Shown here: positions 28,233 to 36,227 of the stretch, piece after piece
Layout: each line of letters opens with the position of its first letter
Position numbering within the stretch: position 1 is the first letter of the stretch
NCBI GenBank assembly: GCA_029624735.1
Contig: JARSSM010000020.1
Location: 1 to 64,000 of the forward strand
DNA length: 64,000 bases
Source: Defluviicoccus sp.
GTDB lineage: Bacteria; Pseudomonadota; Alphaproteobacteria; Rhodospirillales; Defluviicoccaceae
Direction of reading: 5' to 3'
Made by a program: the position numbers and the translations under genes
The notes under the pieces: model-generated
The model's input: only the letters and a program-made list of their open reading frames with translations
Database searches by the model: none
What the model was told of the DNA's origin: nothing

Positions 28233-29277
28233 CCACCGGCTTGCCGTCGAGTTCGGCGTGCCAGAACTGCCAGCCGTTGCAGGCCGGCGCGTTCTGCACC
28301 CGCGCGCCGACCTGGTGGATCGAGCCTCGGAAGTCCGGCGTGACCAGCGTTCCGTCGGCGGCGACGCGCGCGGAGTGGCGCCGTTGCTGGTCGAACAGCG
28401 TCTGGCCGGGCTGGACGAGACCGCGCTCGACGACCCAGCCGAACGGGATGCGTGGCTCGCCCCGCCGCCCGCTGGCCCCGGCCAGGAACGCCGGATCGGC
28501 GGCCGGCACGATCGCATCGAGGCGGGCGCGGGACAGAGCGACATAGCCGGGGTCGATCTCGATGCCGAGAAAGCGCCGCTTGAGCCTGAGCGCCACGGCG
28601 CCGGTGGTGCCGGAGCCGCAGAAGGGGTCGAGCACGAGGTCGCCGACCTCGGACGACGACATGACAACCCGATACAACAGCGCCTCCGGCTTCTGCGTCG
28701 AATGCGCCTTGCGCCCGTTCGCCTTGAGCCGTTCGGCGCCGGTGCAGATCGGCAGCACCCAGTCCGAGCGCATCTGCAGGTCGTCGTTGAGGTTTTTCAT
28801 CGCCTGGTAGTTGAAGCGATAGCGCGCCGAGGCATCGCGGGCGCACCAGATCAAGGTCTCATGCGCATTGGTGAAGCGGCGACCGCGAAAATTCGGCATC
28901 GGGTTGGTCTTGCGCCAGATGATGTCGTTGAGGATCCAAAAACCGAGATCCTGCAACAGCGCGCCGACCCGAAAGATGTTGTGGTAGCTGCCGATTACCC
29001 ACAAAGTGCCGTTCGGCTTCAGCACCCGCTTCACGGCCGCGAGCCAGGCGCGCGAAAAGCGGTCGTAGGCGGCGAAGTCGTTGAAGCGGTCCCAATCGTC
29101 CTCGACGCCGTCAACGCGCGAGTTGTCGGGGCGGTAGAGCGTGCCGGCGAGCTGCAGGTTATACGGCGGATCGGCAAACACGAGATCGACCGATTGCGCC
29201 GGCAGCGCGGCCAGGACGTCGAGGCAATCGCCGTGAACGACTTGCCCCGCTTCGGTCTGTTGGCCTGATTCAACCAT
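28189..29277 (-). CDS. ccrM: Cell-cycle-type adenine DNA methyltransferase CcrM (GANTC)
   Basis: 362 residues from the ATG at 29277, close to the 358 of Caulobacter CcrM; a TTG at 29313 is the other possible start. Beta-class motif order: motif IV DPPYNL first (VDLVFADPPYNLQLAG, about residue 31-46), then the target-recognition region, HSTQKPEALLYRVV, and motif I LDPFCGSGTTGAVAL (about residue 224). The C-terminal roughly 90 residues form the CcrM-specific domain (ADGTLVTPDFRGSIHQVGARVQNAPACNGWQFWH). It methylates adenine in GANTC and in alphaproteobacteria times gene expression with replication. Operon-like with rnhB upstream. Confidence 0.95.
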   Translation of the reverse strand: MVESGQQTEAGQVVHGDCLDVLAALPAQSVDLVFADPPYNLQLAGTLYRPDNSRVDGVEDDWDRFNDFAAYDRFSRAWLAAVKRVLKPNGTLWVIGSYHNIFRVGALLQDLGFWILNDIIWRKTNPMPNFRGRRFTNAHETLIWCARDASARYRFNYQAMKNLNDDLQMRSDWVLPICTGAERLKANGRKAHSTQKPEALLYRVVMSSSEVGDLVLDPFCGSGTTGAVALRLKRRFLGIEIDPGYVALSRARLDAIVPAADPAFLAGASGRRGEPRIPFGWVVERGLVQPGQTLFDQQRRHSARVAADGTLVTPDFRGSIHQVGARVQNAPACNGWQFWHAELDGKPVVIDVLRQKLRAELH

Positions 29278-29299
29278 GCCGAGAACGATGCGGGTGTTT

Positions 29300-29330
29300 G
29301 AGTCCGCGGTCAACCGATTCGGCGAATCGG
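29300..29330. promoter_or_regulatory. Cluster of three GANTC sites in the ccrM leader, two in a palindrome
   Basis: GAGTC at 29300-29304, GATTC at 29316-29320 and GAATC at 29324-29328, all within 31 bases just upstream of the ccrM ATG. The last two lie in the perfect inverted repeat CCGATTC-GGC-GAATCGG (29314-29330). In Caulobacter, GANTC methylation in the ccrM promoter/leader modulates its own transcription, so autoregulation is likely here (inference). Only 31 bases lie between the palindrome and the rnhB stop. Confidence 0.7.
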
Positions 29331-29361
29331 GGGAGAGGACCTGTCAATGCCCTACATCTAG

Positions 29362-29979
29362 TTATCTATTCTCATAATGACACAATATATCGCTCACCGG
29401 CCGAAAGCTGCGCCGATGCTCCGGCGTGATGCCGAGAATCTGCAGCGCTTCGAGATGCTCCTTGGTGCCGTAGCCGGCGTTGCGCTCCCAGCCGTAGCCG
29501 GGGTAGAGCCGGGCGAGTTCCGTGATCAGCCGATCGCGGGTCACCTTGGCTACGATCGAGGCGGCAGCGATGCTCACGCTCAAACGATCGCCGCCGACAA
29601 CGCAGCGCGAACGGCACGACAGTTCGGGCGCCCGGTTGCCATCGATCAGCGCCGTTTCCGGCTGCACGCAAAGCTGAGCGACCGCGCGGCGCATCGCGAG
29701 AAGGCTCGCCTGGAGGATGTTGATGCGGTCGATCTCGTCCACGTCCGCCTGGCCGATGCCAATGTGCGCCACGTCCGCAAGCGCTTCGAAAACCGCTTCC
29801 CGCCGCGCCCGGCTCAGGCGCTTGGAATCGTCGATCTGCGCGAGCAGCCGTGGTGACAGCCGCGCGCGATCGATAATGACCGCCGCTGCCACCACCGGTC
29901 CGGCGAGCGGGCCGCGGCCGGCTTCGTCGATGCCGGCGACGATGCCACCCACCTCCTCCTCAAGCGTGAAATCGGGCAT
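29362..29979 (-). CDS. rnhB: Ribonuclease HII
   Basis: 205 residues. Endonuclease that cuts RNA in RNA/DNA hybrids and single ribonucleotides in DNA. Catalytic residues: the [17 protein letters not shown] motif near residue 17-18, [11 protein letters not shown] (Asp near 112) and the [12 protein letters not shown] segment; also [17 protein letters not shown], typical of type 2 RNase H. It lies in a minus-strand run: cupin, then rnhB after a 9-base gap, then ccrM. The rnhB-ccrM pairing is conserved in several alphaproteobacteria. Confidence 0.95.
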   Translation of the reverse strand: MPDFTLEEEVGGIVAGIDEAGRGPLAGPVVAAAVIIDRARLSPRLLAQIDDSKRLSRARREAVFEALADVAHIGIGQADVDEIDRINILQASLLAMRRAVAQLCVQPETALIDGNRAPELSCRSRCVVGGDRLSVSIAAASIVAKVTRDRLITELARLYPGYGWERNAGYGTKEHLEALQILGITPEHRRSFRPVSDILCHYENR

Positions 29980-29988
29980 GCTGTCGCC

Positions 29989-30438
29989 TCAGCTTTCGCC
30001 CGGCGCCCAGCCTGGCGGTGCCAGCTCGAAGCCCTGGAAGTCGAAGGCCGGCGCGACGGTGCAGCCGACCAGGGTCCATGCGCCCAGGCTTTCCGCCGCC
30101 TGCCACGTCCCGGCCGGCACGACCGCGTGCGCCACCGCGCCTGCGGCAAAATCGGTGCCGAGCAGCACCGTGCGCTCACTTTCACCATCGGTGGAGAGCG
30201 CCAGGCACAGCGGCGCGCCGGCGTAGTGGTGCCAGATCTCGGTCGCATCGATCCGGTGCCAGGCCGAGCGCTCGCCGCGGCGCAGGAGGTAATAGATGAC
30301 GCTCACCGCCCCGCGGCCCGCTGCCAGCGCCTTTGCCGATCCTCCTTCCGCCGGCCGATCGCGGAAGGTCTCCCGGTAATGGCCACCTTCCGGATGCGGT
30401 TGGAGCCGCAGCCGGCTGATGATCTCATCTGCGTCCAT
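29989..30438 (-). CDS. DUF985 cupin-domain protein
   Basis: 149 residues from the ATG at 30438, which has a GAGGG site seven bases upstream; the open frame continues upstream without a better start. The sequence LRLQPHPEGGHYRETFRD, VIYYLLRRGERSAWHRIDATEIWHHYAGAPL and GWTLVGCTVAPAFDFQGFELA match the cupin_5/DUF985 family (yeast YML079-like fold). Its ligand and reaction are unknown. The conserved histidines (WHRID, WHHY) could bind a metal or sugar. Upstream of rnhB on the same strand. Confidence 0.85.
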   Translation of the reverse strand: MDADEIISRLRLQPHPEGGHYRETFRDRPAEGGSAKALAAGRGAVSVIYYLLRRGERSAWHRIDATEIWHHYAGAPLCLALSTDGESERTVLLGTDFAAGAVAHAVVPAGTWQAAESLGAWTLVGCTVAPAFDFQGFELAPPGWAPGES

Positions 30439-30756
30439 CGCCATCCCTCTGCCGTTCATGCGCATCGCCACAGCCACGAGGCCTCTGCCAGCTTGACCAA
30501 AGCAGCCGCCGAACGCCAGCGGGTCGCTTGCGGCGGGCACGCTATTTTGTCTGATCCGGCAGAGAGATCGCGTATTGGTAAACAGACTGCTTGCCGTAAG
30601 CGCTGCAGTTTATTATTTCTCGCGCAGCGACTTCCCGACGTCGTGGTTGTGCCGGCAGGGGTCACGCCTCACCGGCAGATTACGGGGAATGCACGGCGGC
30701 GACGGCGTGCCCCTCGGATCGTCGCACTGGTGACCTGATTGTATGAGGGCAGATCT
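30439..30756. other. Divergent intergenic region between cupin and cold-shock genes
   Basis: 318 bases without a convincing gene. It must hold the promoter of the minus-strand cupin-rnhB run and the promoter plus leader of the cold-shock gene. Cold-shock genes commonly have long, structured, temperature-sensing leaders, but I see no clear cold-box or perfect hairpin here. The region 30590-30640 is noticeably A+T-rich. Confidence 0.5.
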
Positions 30757-30966
30757 TTGAATACTGGAACGGTAAAGTGGTTCAACCGCACCAAGGGCTA
30801 CGGATTCATCCAGCCCGAGAGCGGCGGAGCCGACGTGTTCGTGCACATCTCGGCGGTCGAGCGTGCAGGACTGGATAACTTGGCAGAAGGCCAAAAGGTT
30901 CAGTACGAACTCGTCCGCGGCCGCAATGGCAAGAATTCCGCGGAGAACCTCAAGATCGTCCGATGA
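30757..30966 (+). CDS. Cold-shock protein (CspA family)
   Basis: 69 residues from the TTG at 30757, preceded by GAGGGCAG. This gives the standard cold-shock N-terminus ([20 protein letters not shown]) and length; an upstream in-frame TTG would add six residues. RNP1 KGYGFIQP and RNP2 VFVHISAVE are intact, with the aromatic residues used to stack on single-stranded nucleic acid. It acts as an RNA chaperone, often in cold or stationary phase. A strong hairpin 64 bases after the stop serves as terminator. Confidence 0.93.
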   Translation: MNTGTVKWFNRTKGYGFIQPESGGADVFVHISAVERAGLDNLAEGQKVQYELVRGRNGKNSAENLKIVR

Positions 30967-31029
30967 CCTGAAGCCACTGTCGGAAGGCTCGCTGACGAAT
31001 CTCAAGACAGATTACTTTCTATCCTAGCG

Positions 31030-31055
31030 ACGGCGCCGGAGTGTTCCGGCGCCGT
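31030..31055 (+). terminator. Terminator hairpin after the cold-shock gene
   Basis: ACGGCGCCGGA (31030-31040), loop GTGT and TCCGGCGCCGT (31045-31055) form a perfect 11-bp stem 64 bases past the cold-shock stop. Only a short T-containing stretch follows. Confidence 0.65.
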
Positions 31056-31169
31056 TGTCATATGCGGCAATGGCTTTGCGCAGCTTCCATTCGGCGTTAA
31101 GCTCGCCGCTTGACGAATCCTTTCGCCGCCGAGCGTCAGTCTCGTGCCTGCTCCGGAAGGTTGCTGTTG

Positions 31170-32141
31170 ATGACCTCGGCAGACGCTGACAGTGCTTCCC
31201 ATTCCCACGTCTTCCTCGGTCGCGCCCATGACGAAAATGCGCGCCGGACGATGTGGGTGATGGTGCTGACCGCCGCGATGATGGTCGCCGAAATCGTTGC
31301 CGGGCTCATCTTCGGCTCGATGGCGCTGCTCGCCGACGGTGTGCACATGGCAACGCACGCCGGTGCGTTCGCGGTGTCGGCAGGTGCCTATGCCTTCGCC
31401 AGTCGTCATGCCAACAACCCTCGCTTCACCTTCGGCACCGGTAAGGTCGGCGATCTGGCCGGCTTTGCCTCGGCGATCATCTTGGCTTTTGTCGCGCTCG
31501 GCATTGCGGTCGAGTCGGTGCTGCGCGTCCTCGAACCGCAGTCTGTCGCCTTCGGCCAAGCGGCGCTGGTCGCGGCGGTGGGCTTGGCCGTCAACCTCCT
31601 CTGTGCGCTTCTGCTCGCCGGCGGCAGCCAGCATCGGCATCATCCCCATTCACATGACCACCATCATGACCATGCTCACACGGGCCGGGAGGCTCATGCC
31701 GCCGCGACCGGCGACAACAATCTGCGCTCGGCCTACCTCCACGTTCTTGCCGATGCGCTGACGTCCGTGCTAGCGATCGCGGCACTGGTGGGCGGTTACT
31801 ATCTGGGGTGGTGGTGGCTCGACCCGGCAGTCGGCATCGTCGGCTCTGCTGTCATCGCGTGCTGGTCGTGGGCACTCATTCGCGCCACTGCCGACGTGCT
31901 CCTTGATGCCACCGTTCCCGCCGTCGAGCGCGACGTCCGGGAGGTCGTCGAGCACACCGGTGCGCAGGTGACCGACCTGCATTTGTGGCGGGTCGGACCG
32001 GAGGCCTGCGCCGTCATCGTCAGCGTTACCGGCGCAGTCAGTGGTGACGTCATCCGCGCCCGCCTGCGCGGCCTGCCCGGACTGGCGCACGTCACCGTCG
32101 AGGCGCGGTCCACTCCTGCGGGCAGTGCCCCACGCGCCTGA
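31170..32141 (+). CDS. dmeF: Cation-diffusion-facilitator metal exporter, DmeF-like
   Basis: 323 residues, ATG at 31170 after GGAAGG. Six membrane helices in the CDF pattern; the first conserved metal site is ADGVHMATHAG in helix 2, and the second is HVLADALTSVLAI in helix 5. Between helices 4 and 5 lies a histidine-rich loop (HRHHPHSHDHHHDHAH). The ADGxHMxTHA signature and the loop are typical of DmeF-type Co(II)/Ni(II) efflux proteins, rather than zinc CzcD (family knowledge). It should export divalent metal in exchange for protons at the inner membrane. No regulator gene is adjacent. Repeat copy B begins 22 bases after the stop. Confidence 0.88.
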   Translation: MTSADADSASHSHVFLGRAHDENARRTMWVMVLTAAMMVAEIVAGLIFGSMALLADGVHMATHAGAFAVSAGAYAFASRHANNPRFTFGTGKVGDLAGFASAIILAFVALGIAVESVLRVLEPQSVAFGQAALVAAVGLAVNLLCALLLAGGSQHRHHPHSHDHHHDHAHTGREAHAAATGDNNLRSAYLHVLADALTSVLAIAALVGGYYLGWWWLDPAVGIVGSAVIACWSWALIRATADVLLDATVPAVERDVREVVEHTGAQVTDLHLWRVGPEACAVIVSVTGAVSGDVIRARLRGLPGLAHVTVEARSTPAGSAPRA

Positions 32142-32163
32142 GACGTGCTGATAAGGGGGCGAG

Positions 32164-32282
32164 TGCAGCGACCCAATCGGGCGATTCACGCCCGAACAAG
32201 GTTGTCGCTGCACAACTCACTGAATCGCGTGCACTTTCGGCACAAACAGGGTGTACGCTCTGTTTGTGCCAGTGCGCGAGGC
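32164..32282 (+). repeat. Double-hairpin dispersed repeat, copy B
   Basis: 119 bases aligning without gaps to copy A at 9732-9850. Left half: 9-bp outer stem TGCAGCGAC / GTCGCTGCA around CGGGCG-ATTCA-CGCCCG, all conserved. Right half: GGCACAAACAG pairing perfectly over 11 bp with CTGTTTGTGCC, where copy A has a mismatch and a wobble. It is placed between the convergent ends of the metal exporter and a lipoprotein gene, in the same orientation as copy A. Confidence 0.88.
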
Positions 32283-32326
32283 GTTGCCGCGCGATTGCCG
32301 CAACCATCCCGGATGGCGCTTGTTCC

Positions 32327-32932
32327 TTACTGTGGCGACTGCTGCTTCAGCCACTCTTCACCCGAGCGTCGCTGTTGCTGCTGCACGGGCGGCGGCGCCT
32401 TCCGCTCGACGGCTGGCGGTGGTGGTGGCGCCGACCGCGGCAGTGACAGTGCGGCCGGTGGCGGCGGCCCCTTCACGACCGGCGGCGGCGGTGCTGCCGG
32501 TGGCCGCGGCCCGGGCAATGGCGCGCTGCGCACCGCAGGCTTTGGCGGCGGGGAGGTTTCGGTATCACGCAAGAGCTCGCGCCGGGCGCCCTTGCCGAAG
32601 TAGTCCTTGGTCTCGCTGGGGTCCGGCTGGAAGCCCTGCTCGCGACCGCGCCATTTCTCGCAGACACTGGTTGCACGGTCGCAGCGGACGTTGTTTTCGG
32701 GATAGAAGTAGCGGCTGTGGTCGCGGTTTTCGTCGCGATGCTGTTGTTGGTAGCCGTACGGCGTACCGTAACCCGGTGCATAGACGCTGCCGGACGATGG
32801 TCCGTAGGTCGGCGATTGGCCGCCGTAAGGATATCCGCTGCTCTGTTGATTGGTTGTGTCGACGCAGGCCGTGAGCAGAAGTGCTGCGATGGGTGAAACC
32901 ATCGCCGCGGCCGGCGCAAAAGGACGCCTCAT
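32327..32932 (-). CDS. Proline-rich putative lipoprotein
   Basis: 201 residues from the ATG at 32932 (AAGGA site upstream). The N-terminus MVSPIAALLLTACVD has a lipobox ending at LTAC, so it is likely lipidated. The mature protein has a Tyr/Gly/Gln-rich stretch (about residues 30-65), a small central domain with two cysteines (NNVRCDRATSVCEKWRGREQGFQPDPSETKDYFGKG) and a proline-rich C-terminal third with PPPP runs. The central VCEKW...DYFGKG block may be a conserved domain, but I cannot name it. A surface or envelope role is inferred. Confidence 0.72.
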   Translation of the reverse strand: MRRPFAPAAAMVSPIAALLLTACVDTTNQQSSGYPYGGQSPTYGPSSGSVYAPGYGTPYGYQQQHRDENRDHSRYFYPENNVRCDRATSVCEKWRGREQGFQPDPSETKDYFGKGARRELLRDTETSPPPKPAVRSAPLPGPRPPAAPPPPVVKGPPPPAALSLPRSAPPPPPAVERKAPPPVQQQQRRSGEEWLKQQSPQ

Positions 32933-33076
32933 GGTCGTTTTTCCTTGGGGAACATTCCAGTGCAGAGTTTGGGCCACAGGTGTGGTTTTATCAAGGCATC
33001 GTCATCAACCGATGGCGCGCCGACCGCGCCCGCCCGCTTCGTGATCCGATGCCCGCTGCCGAGAGCATGAGCCTCG

Positions 33077-34717
33077 ATGCCCGACGTTGAGCCACCCCCC
33101 GCCGTGGCGACCGCACCGCGCCAGGACTTGGCACGCCTGGTGCTCGCCGAAGCGGTGCGCCTGCACGAGGAGAACCGTGGCTTCCTGATCGAGGATCGCG
33201 CAGCCGAGGCCGCCGCCGTCGCCGCCGGTGGCGATCTGCAGCGGCGTATCCTCACCCGCGCCGGCGCGCTTACGGTCGCAGCCGATGTCAGGGATGCGCT
33301 CGACCGCCTGCGGCAGTTGTTCGCCCTCAGCGCGGCCGCCGGTTTTCTGATCGCCCTTGCCTTGGGCGCGGGCTCGGCGCTGGCCCTGATGGCGAGTGCA
33401 CCGTCCGGCTACGGCGCTGCCGTGCCGACGAACTTCTTCTTGCTCTATGGCAGTCTCTTAGGCCCGCATGCGTTGATGCTGGCCGCTTGGCTATTCGCGC
33501 TGCTGGCCCTGCCGAACCGAGGCAGCGGCAGTTCCCTGGGCGGCGGATCGCTGGGCGGTTCCCTGGGCGGGGGCATCCTGGCGCTGGTGCGGCGTCTTAG
33601 CCGGTGGACGTTGAAGGAACCGCTCGAAGCGGCAGCGGCTCGCGCCTTCGCCCTGGTAATGACCGGCAGCCCGGCCGGTCGCTGGCTGGTGAGCGCACTC
33701 AGTCATGGCCTGTGGTTCGGCTACCTGGCCGGCGGCTCGGCGATGGTTTTCCTGCTCCTCAGCACGCGGCAGGTGAGCTTCGCGTGGGAGACGACCATTC
33801 TTTCCGCTGAGGACTACATCGCGCTCACGCGGGCGCTCGCTGCCGCTCCGGGCTGGATCGGGTTTCCTGCACCGGATGCGCAACAGATCGCAGCAAGCCA
33901 GATCCCGCTTGCCGTTGCCGGGCCGTCGGCAGCGGCCGATCGCGCCTGGGCCGGGCTGCTGCTGGGCAGCCTCGTCGTCTACGGCGTGCTGCCGCGCCTT
34001 GTTCTGGTGCTGCTCTGCTTAGGCCTCGGCCGGCGTGCCATCCGCCGCTACCGGCTCGATACCTCGCGCCCCGGCTTTGCCCGCCTGCAGGAGCGCCTCA
34101 CGCCGCTGGCACAAACGACCGGCGTCATCGATGCGGATCAGGACGGGCCAGCCGCAGCAGCCGCGCCTTCGTCCCTGAGCCAGGCGGCCGAGGCCGACAC
34201 CGCGAACGGGATACCCGGCCCGGCGCAGGCCGTGGGCGACGGCCCGGTTGCCATCCTCGCCTTCGAGTCCGAGCCGCCGGCGCGCGGTTGGCCGCAGCCG
34301 GCTTCCGGCCTCGGATGGCTCGATTGCGGCAGCATCGAAGACCGTGCCGACCGCGCGCGCGTGCGCGCCCGCTTGCGTGCCGCCGTCCGCCCACCGCGGC
34401 TCCTGGTGCTGGCGTGCTCGCTGCTTACCACGCCCGATCGCGGCGTCGGCGCCTTCCTTGCCGAGTTCGCGGGCGAGGCCGGCTTGCCGCTCGCATTGCT
34501 GTTGAGCCAGGACCAGCATTACCGCGCGCGGACGCCGGGCGACGAGGCAGCAAAGGCGTCGGCTGTCGGCCAGCGCATCGCCGATTGGCGCCAGATCGCT
34601 CTTGCCGCCGGCATCCCGGCGGCCAACGTCGCCGCCATCGATCTGGACCAGCCGACGGCAGCGACCCGCCGACGCCTGCAAGCTTGGCTTGGCCGCAGCG
34701 GGGAGGCGACGCGATGA
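33077..34717 (+). CDS. DUF2868 membrane protein
   Basis: 546 residues. N-terminal cytoplasmic region with HEENRGFLIEDRAAEAAAVAAGGDLQRRI, a DUF2868 hallmark, followed by several membrane helices (about residues 82-105, 120-148, 210-230 and 290-310) with a Gly/Ser-rich loop between them. The C-terminal cytoplasmic domain (about 350-546) resembles a nucleotide-binding-like fold (VAILAFESEPPARGWP, LLVLACSLLTTPDRGVGAFLAEF). DUF2868 genes are typically paired with a DUF3482 GTPase, as here: the stop overlaps the GTPase start (ATGA). The function of the pair is unknown. Confidence 0.88.
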   Translation: MPDVEPPPAVATAPRQDLARLVLAEAVRLHEENRGFLIEDRAAEAAAVAAGGDLQRRILTRAGALTVAADVRDALDRLRQLFALSAAAGFLIALALGAGSALALMASAPSGYGAAVPTNFFLLYGSLLGPHALMLAAWLFALLALPNRGSGSSLGGGSLGGSLGGGILALVRRLSRWTLKEPLEAAAARAFALVMTGSPAGRWLVSALSHGLWFGYLAGGSAMVFLLLSTRQVSFAWETTILSAEDYIALTRALAAAPGWIGFPAPDAQQIAASQIPLAVAGPSAAADRAWAGLLLGSLVVYGVLPRLVLVLLCLGLGRRAIRRYRLDTSRPGFARLQERLTPLAQTTGVIDADQDGPAAAAAPSSLSQAAEADTANGIPGPAQAVGDGPVAILAFESEPPARGWPQPASGLGWLDCGSIEDRADRARVRARLRAAVRPPRLLVLACSLLTTPDRGVGAFLAEFAGEAGLPLALLLSQDQHYRARTPGDEAAKASAVGQRIADWRQIALAAGIPAANVAAIDLDQPTAATRRRLQAWLGRSGEATR

Positions 34718-36171
34718 GCGGACGCGGTGCAGCCGGCGCCTTGCGCGTCGCCGTGGTCGGCCACACCAACACCGGCAAGACCTCGCTCCTGCGGACGCTG
34801 ACGCGCGACGTCAGCTTCGGCGCGATCTCGGACCGGCCAGGGACGACGCGCCACGTCGAGGGCGCAGTCTTGTCCGTCCGCGGCCCCTTCGGGCGGGAAC
34901 TGGCGCCGGTCGAGCTCTACGACACGCCGGGCCTCGAAGACTCGCCGCGCCTGCTGGAAAGCCTCGATCGTCTGCGCAGCGACCGGCGGACGCCCTGGGT
35001 CGACGTCATTCGTGCCTTTCTCGAAGGGGAGGAGGCAAATACGTCATTTGCTCAGGAAGCGAAGGCGCTGCGTCAGGTGCTTTTGGGCGACGTCGCCCTC
35101 TACGTCATCGATGCGCGCGACCGCGTGCTCGGCAAGCACCGCGATGAGCTGGAAATCTTGAGCCGCTGCGCGCGGCCGGTGGTGCCGGTGTTGAACTTCG
35201 TCGCCAGCCCGGAAGCACGGACCGATGCCTGGCGCCGGCAGTTGACCGAGGTCAACATGCACGCGATCGCCGAGTTCGACACCGTCGTCCTCAACGAATT
35301 TACCGAGCAGCGGCTGTTTGAGAAGATGCTGACGCTGTTGGATTCCTTCCGCCCGACGCTTGAAGCCCTGATCCGCGAGCGCAAGGAGGAGCGCCAGCAG
35401 CTGATCCGCGCCGCCGCCGAACTGCTCGCCGATCTCCTGATCGATGTCGCCGCCTATCGGCTGACGGTGGCGGAAGGGGACGATCCGAAGCGGGCGGCGG
35501 CCAAATTGCAGCACAGCGTGCGCGGGCGCGAACAGGCCTGCGTCGGCAGCCTGCTCAGCTTGTTCCGTTTCCGCGCCGACGATTTCGAGGCCGACAGCCT
35601 GCCGCTCATCGGCGGCCACTGGGGGCTCGATCTGTTCAACCCGGCCTCGCTGCGGCAGTTCGGTGTTCGCGTCGGCGGCGGTGCGGCGGCGGGCGGTGCG
35701 GCCGGGCTTGCCATCGACATGATGACCGGCGGCCTCTCGCTCGGCGCTGCCGCCATGTTGGGAGCCACGATCGGCGCGGTCTGGAGCAGTTTTGGCACGC
35801 ACGGCAGGCGCATCGCCGAGCGCCTGATGGGCATCAACGAGCTGCGGGTGGAGGAGACGACGCTGCGCCTTTTGGCCGTGCGCCAGATCGCTCTCCTGGA
35901 CGCGCTGTTGCGCCGCGGCCATGCCAGCCAGGAAAAGATCCGCCTCGCCGCGGCTGCCGGCAAGCAGCAGAAGGCATGGGCTGCACAACCACTTCCGGTT
36001 GTGCTTGAAGAATGTCGCCTGTACCCCGACTGGTCGCGCCTGGGCGGGGCCAGCGCGCTCGACCTGGAGTCCGACCCCCGCCGGCTCGCCGCCCGCGACC
36101 GGCTCGCCGATCTCATCGAGGCGGCGGTGACGGCGGGCGACCGCCTTGCGGAGGTGCCTGGCGCCGTCTAG
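34714..36171 (+). CDS. DUF3482-domain GTPase, partner of the DUF2868 protein
   Basis: 485 residues from the ATG overlapping the upstream stop. An N-terminal GTPase domain has the P-loop GHTNTGKTS, switch residues PGTTRHVEG and DTPG, and NFVA at the position of NKxD. A DUF3482 region follows (about residues 230-485) with a Gly/Ala-rich amphipathic segment GVRVGGGAAAGGAAGLAIDMMTGGLSLGAAAMLGATIGAVWSS-type sequence that could insert into or bind membrane. It probably works with the DUF2868 membrane partner at the inner membrane; the process is unknown. Confidence 0.9.
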   Translation: MSGRGAAGALRVAVVGHTNTGKTSLLRTLTRDVSFGAISDRPGTTRHVEGAVLSVRGPFGRELAPVELYDTPGLEDSPRLLESLDRLRSDRRTPWVDVIRAFLEGEEANTSFAQEAKALRQVLLGDVALYVIDARDRVLGKHRDELEILSRCARPVVPVLNFVASPEARTDAWRRQLTEVNMHAIAEFDTVVLNEFTEQRLFEKMLTLLDSFRPTLEALIRERKEERQQLIRAAAELLADLLIDVAAYRLTVAEGDDPKRAAAKLQHSVRGREQACVGSLLSLFRFRADDFEADSLPLIGGHWGLDLFNPASLRQFGVRVGGGAAAGGAAGLAIDMMTGGLSLGAAAMLGATIGAVWSSFGTHGRRIAERLMGINELRVEETTLRLLAVRQIALLDALLRRGHASQEKIRLAAAAGKQQKAWAAQPLPVVLEECRLYPDWSRLGGASALDLESDPRRLAARDRLADLIEAAVTAGDRLAEVPGAV

Positions 36172-36227
36172 GGTTGCGCGAAATGTCGTCATCCCAGGGG
36201 CGCAATTGGACGACATCAGGAGGCAAA

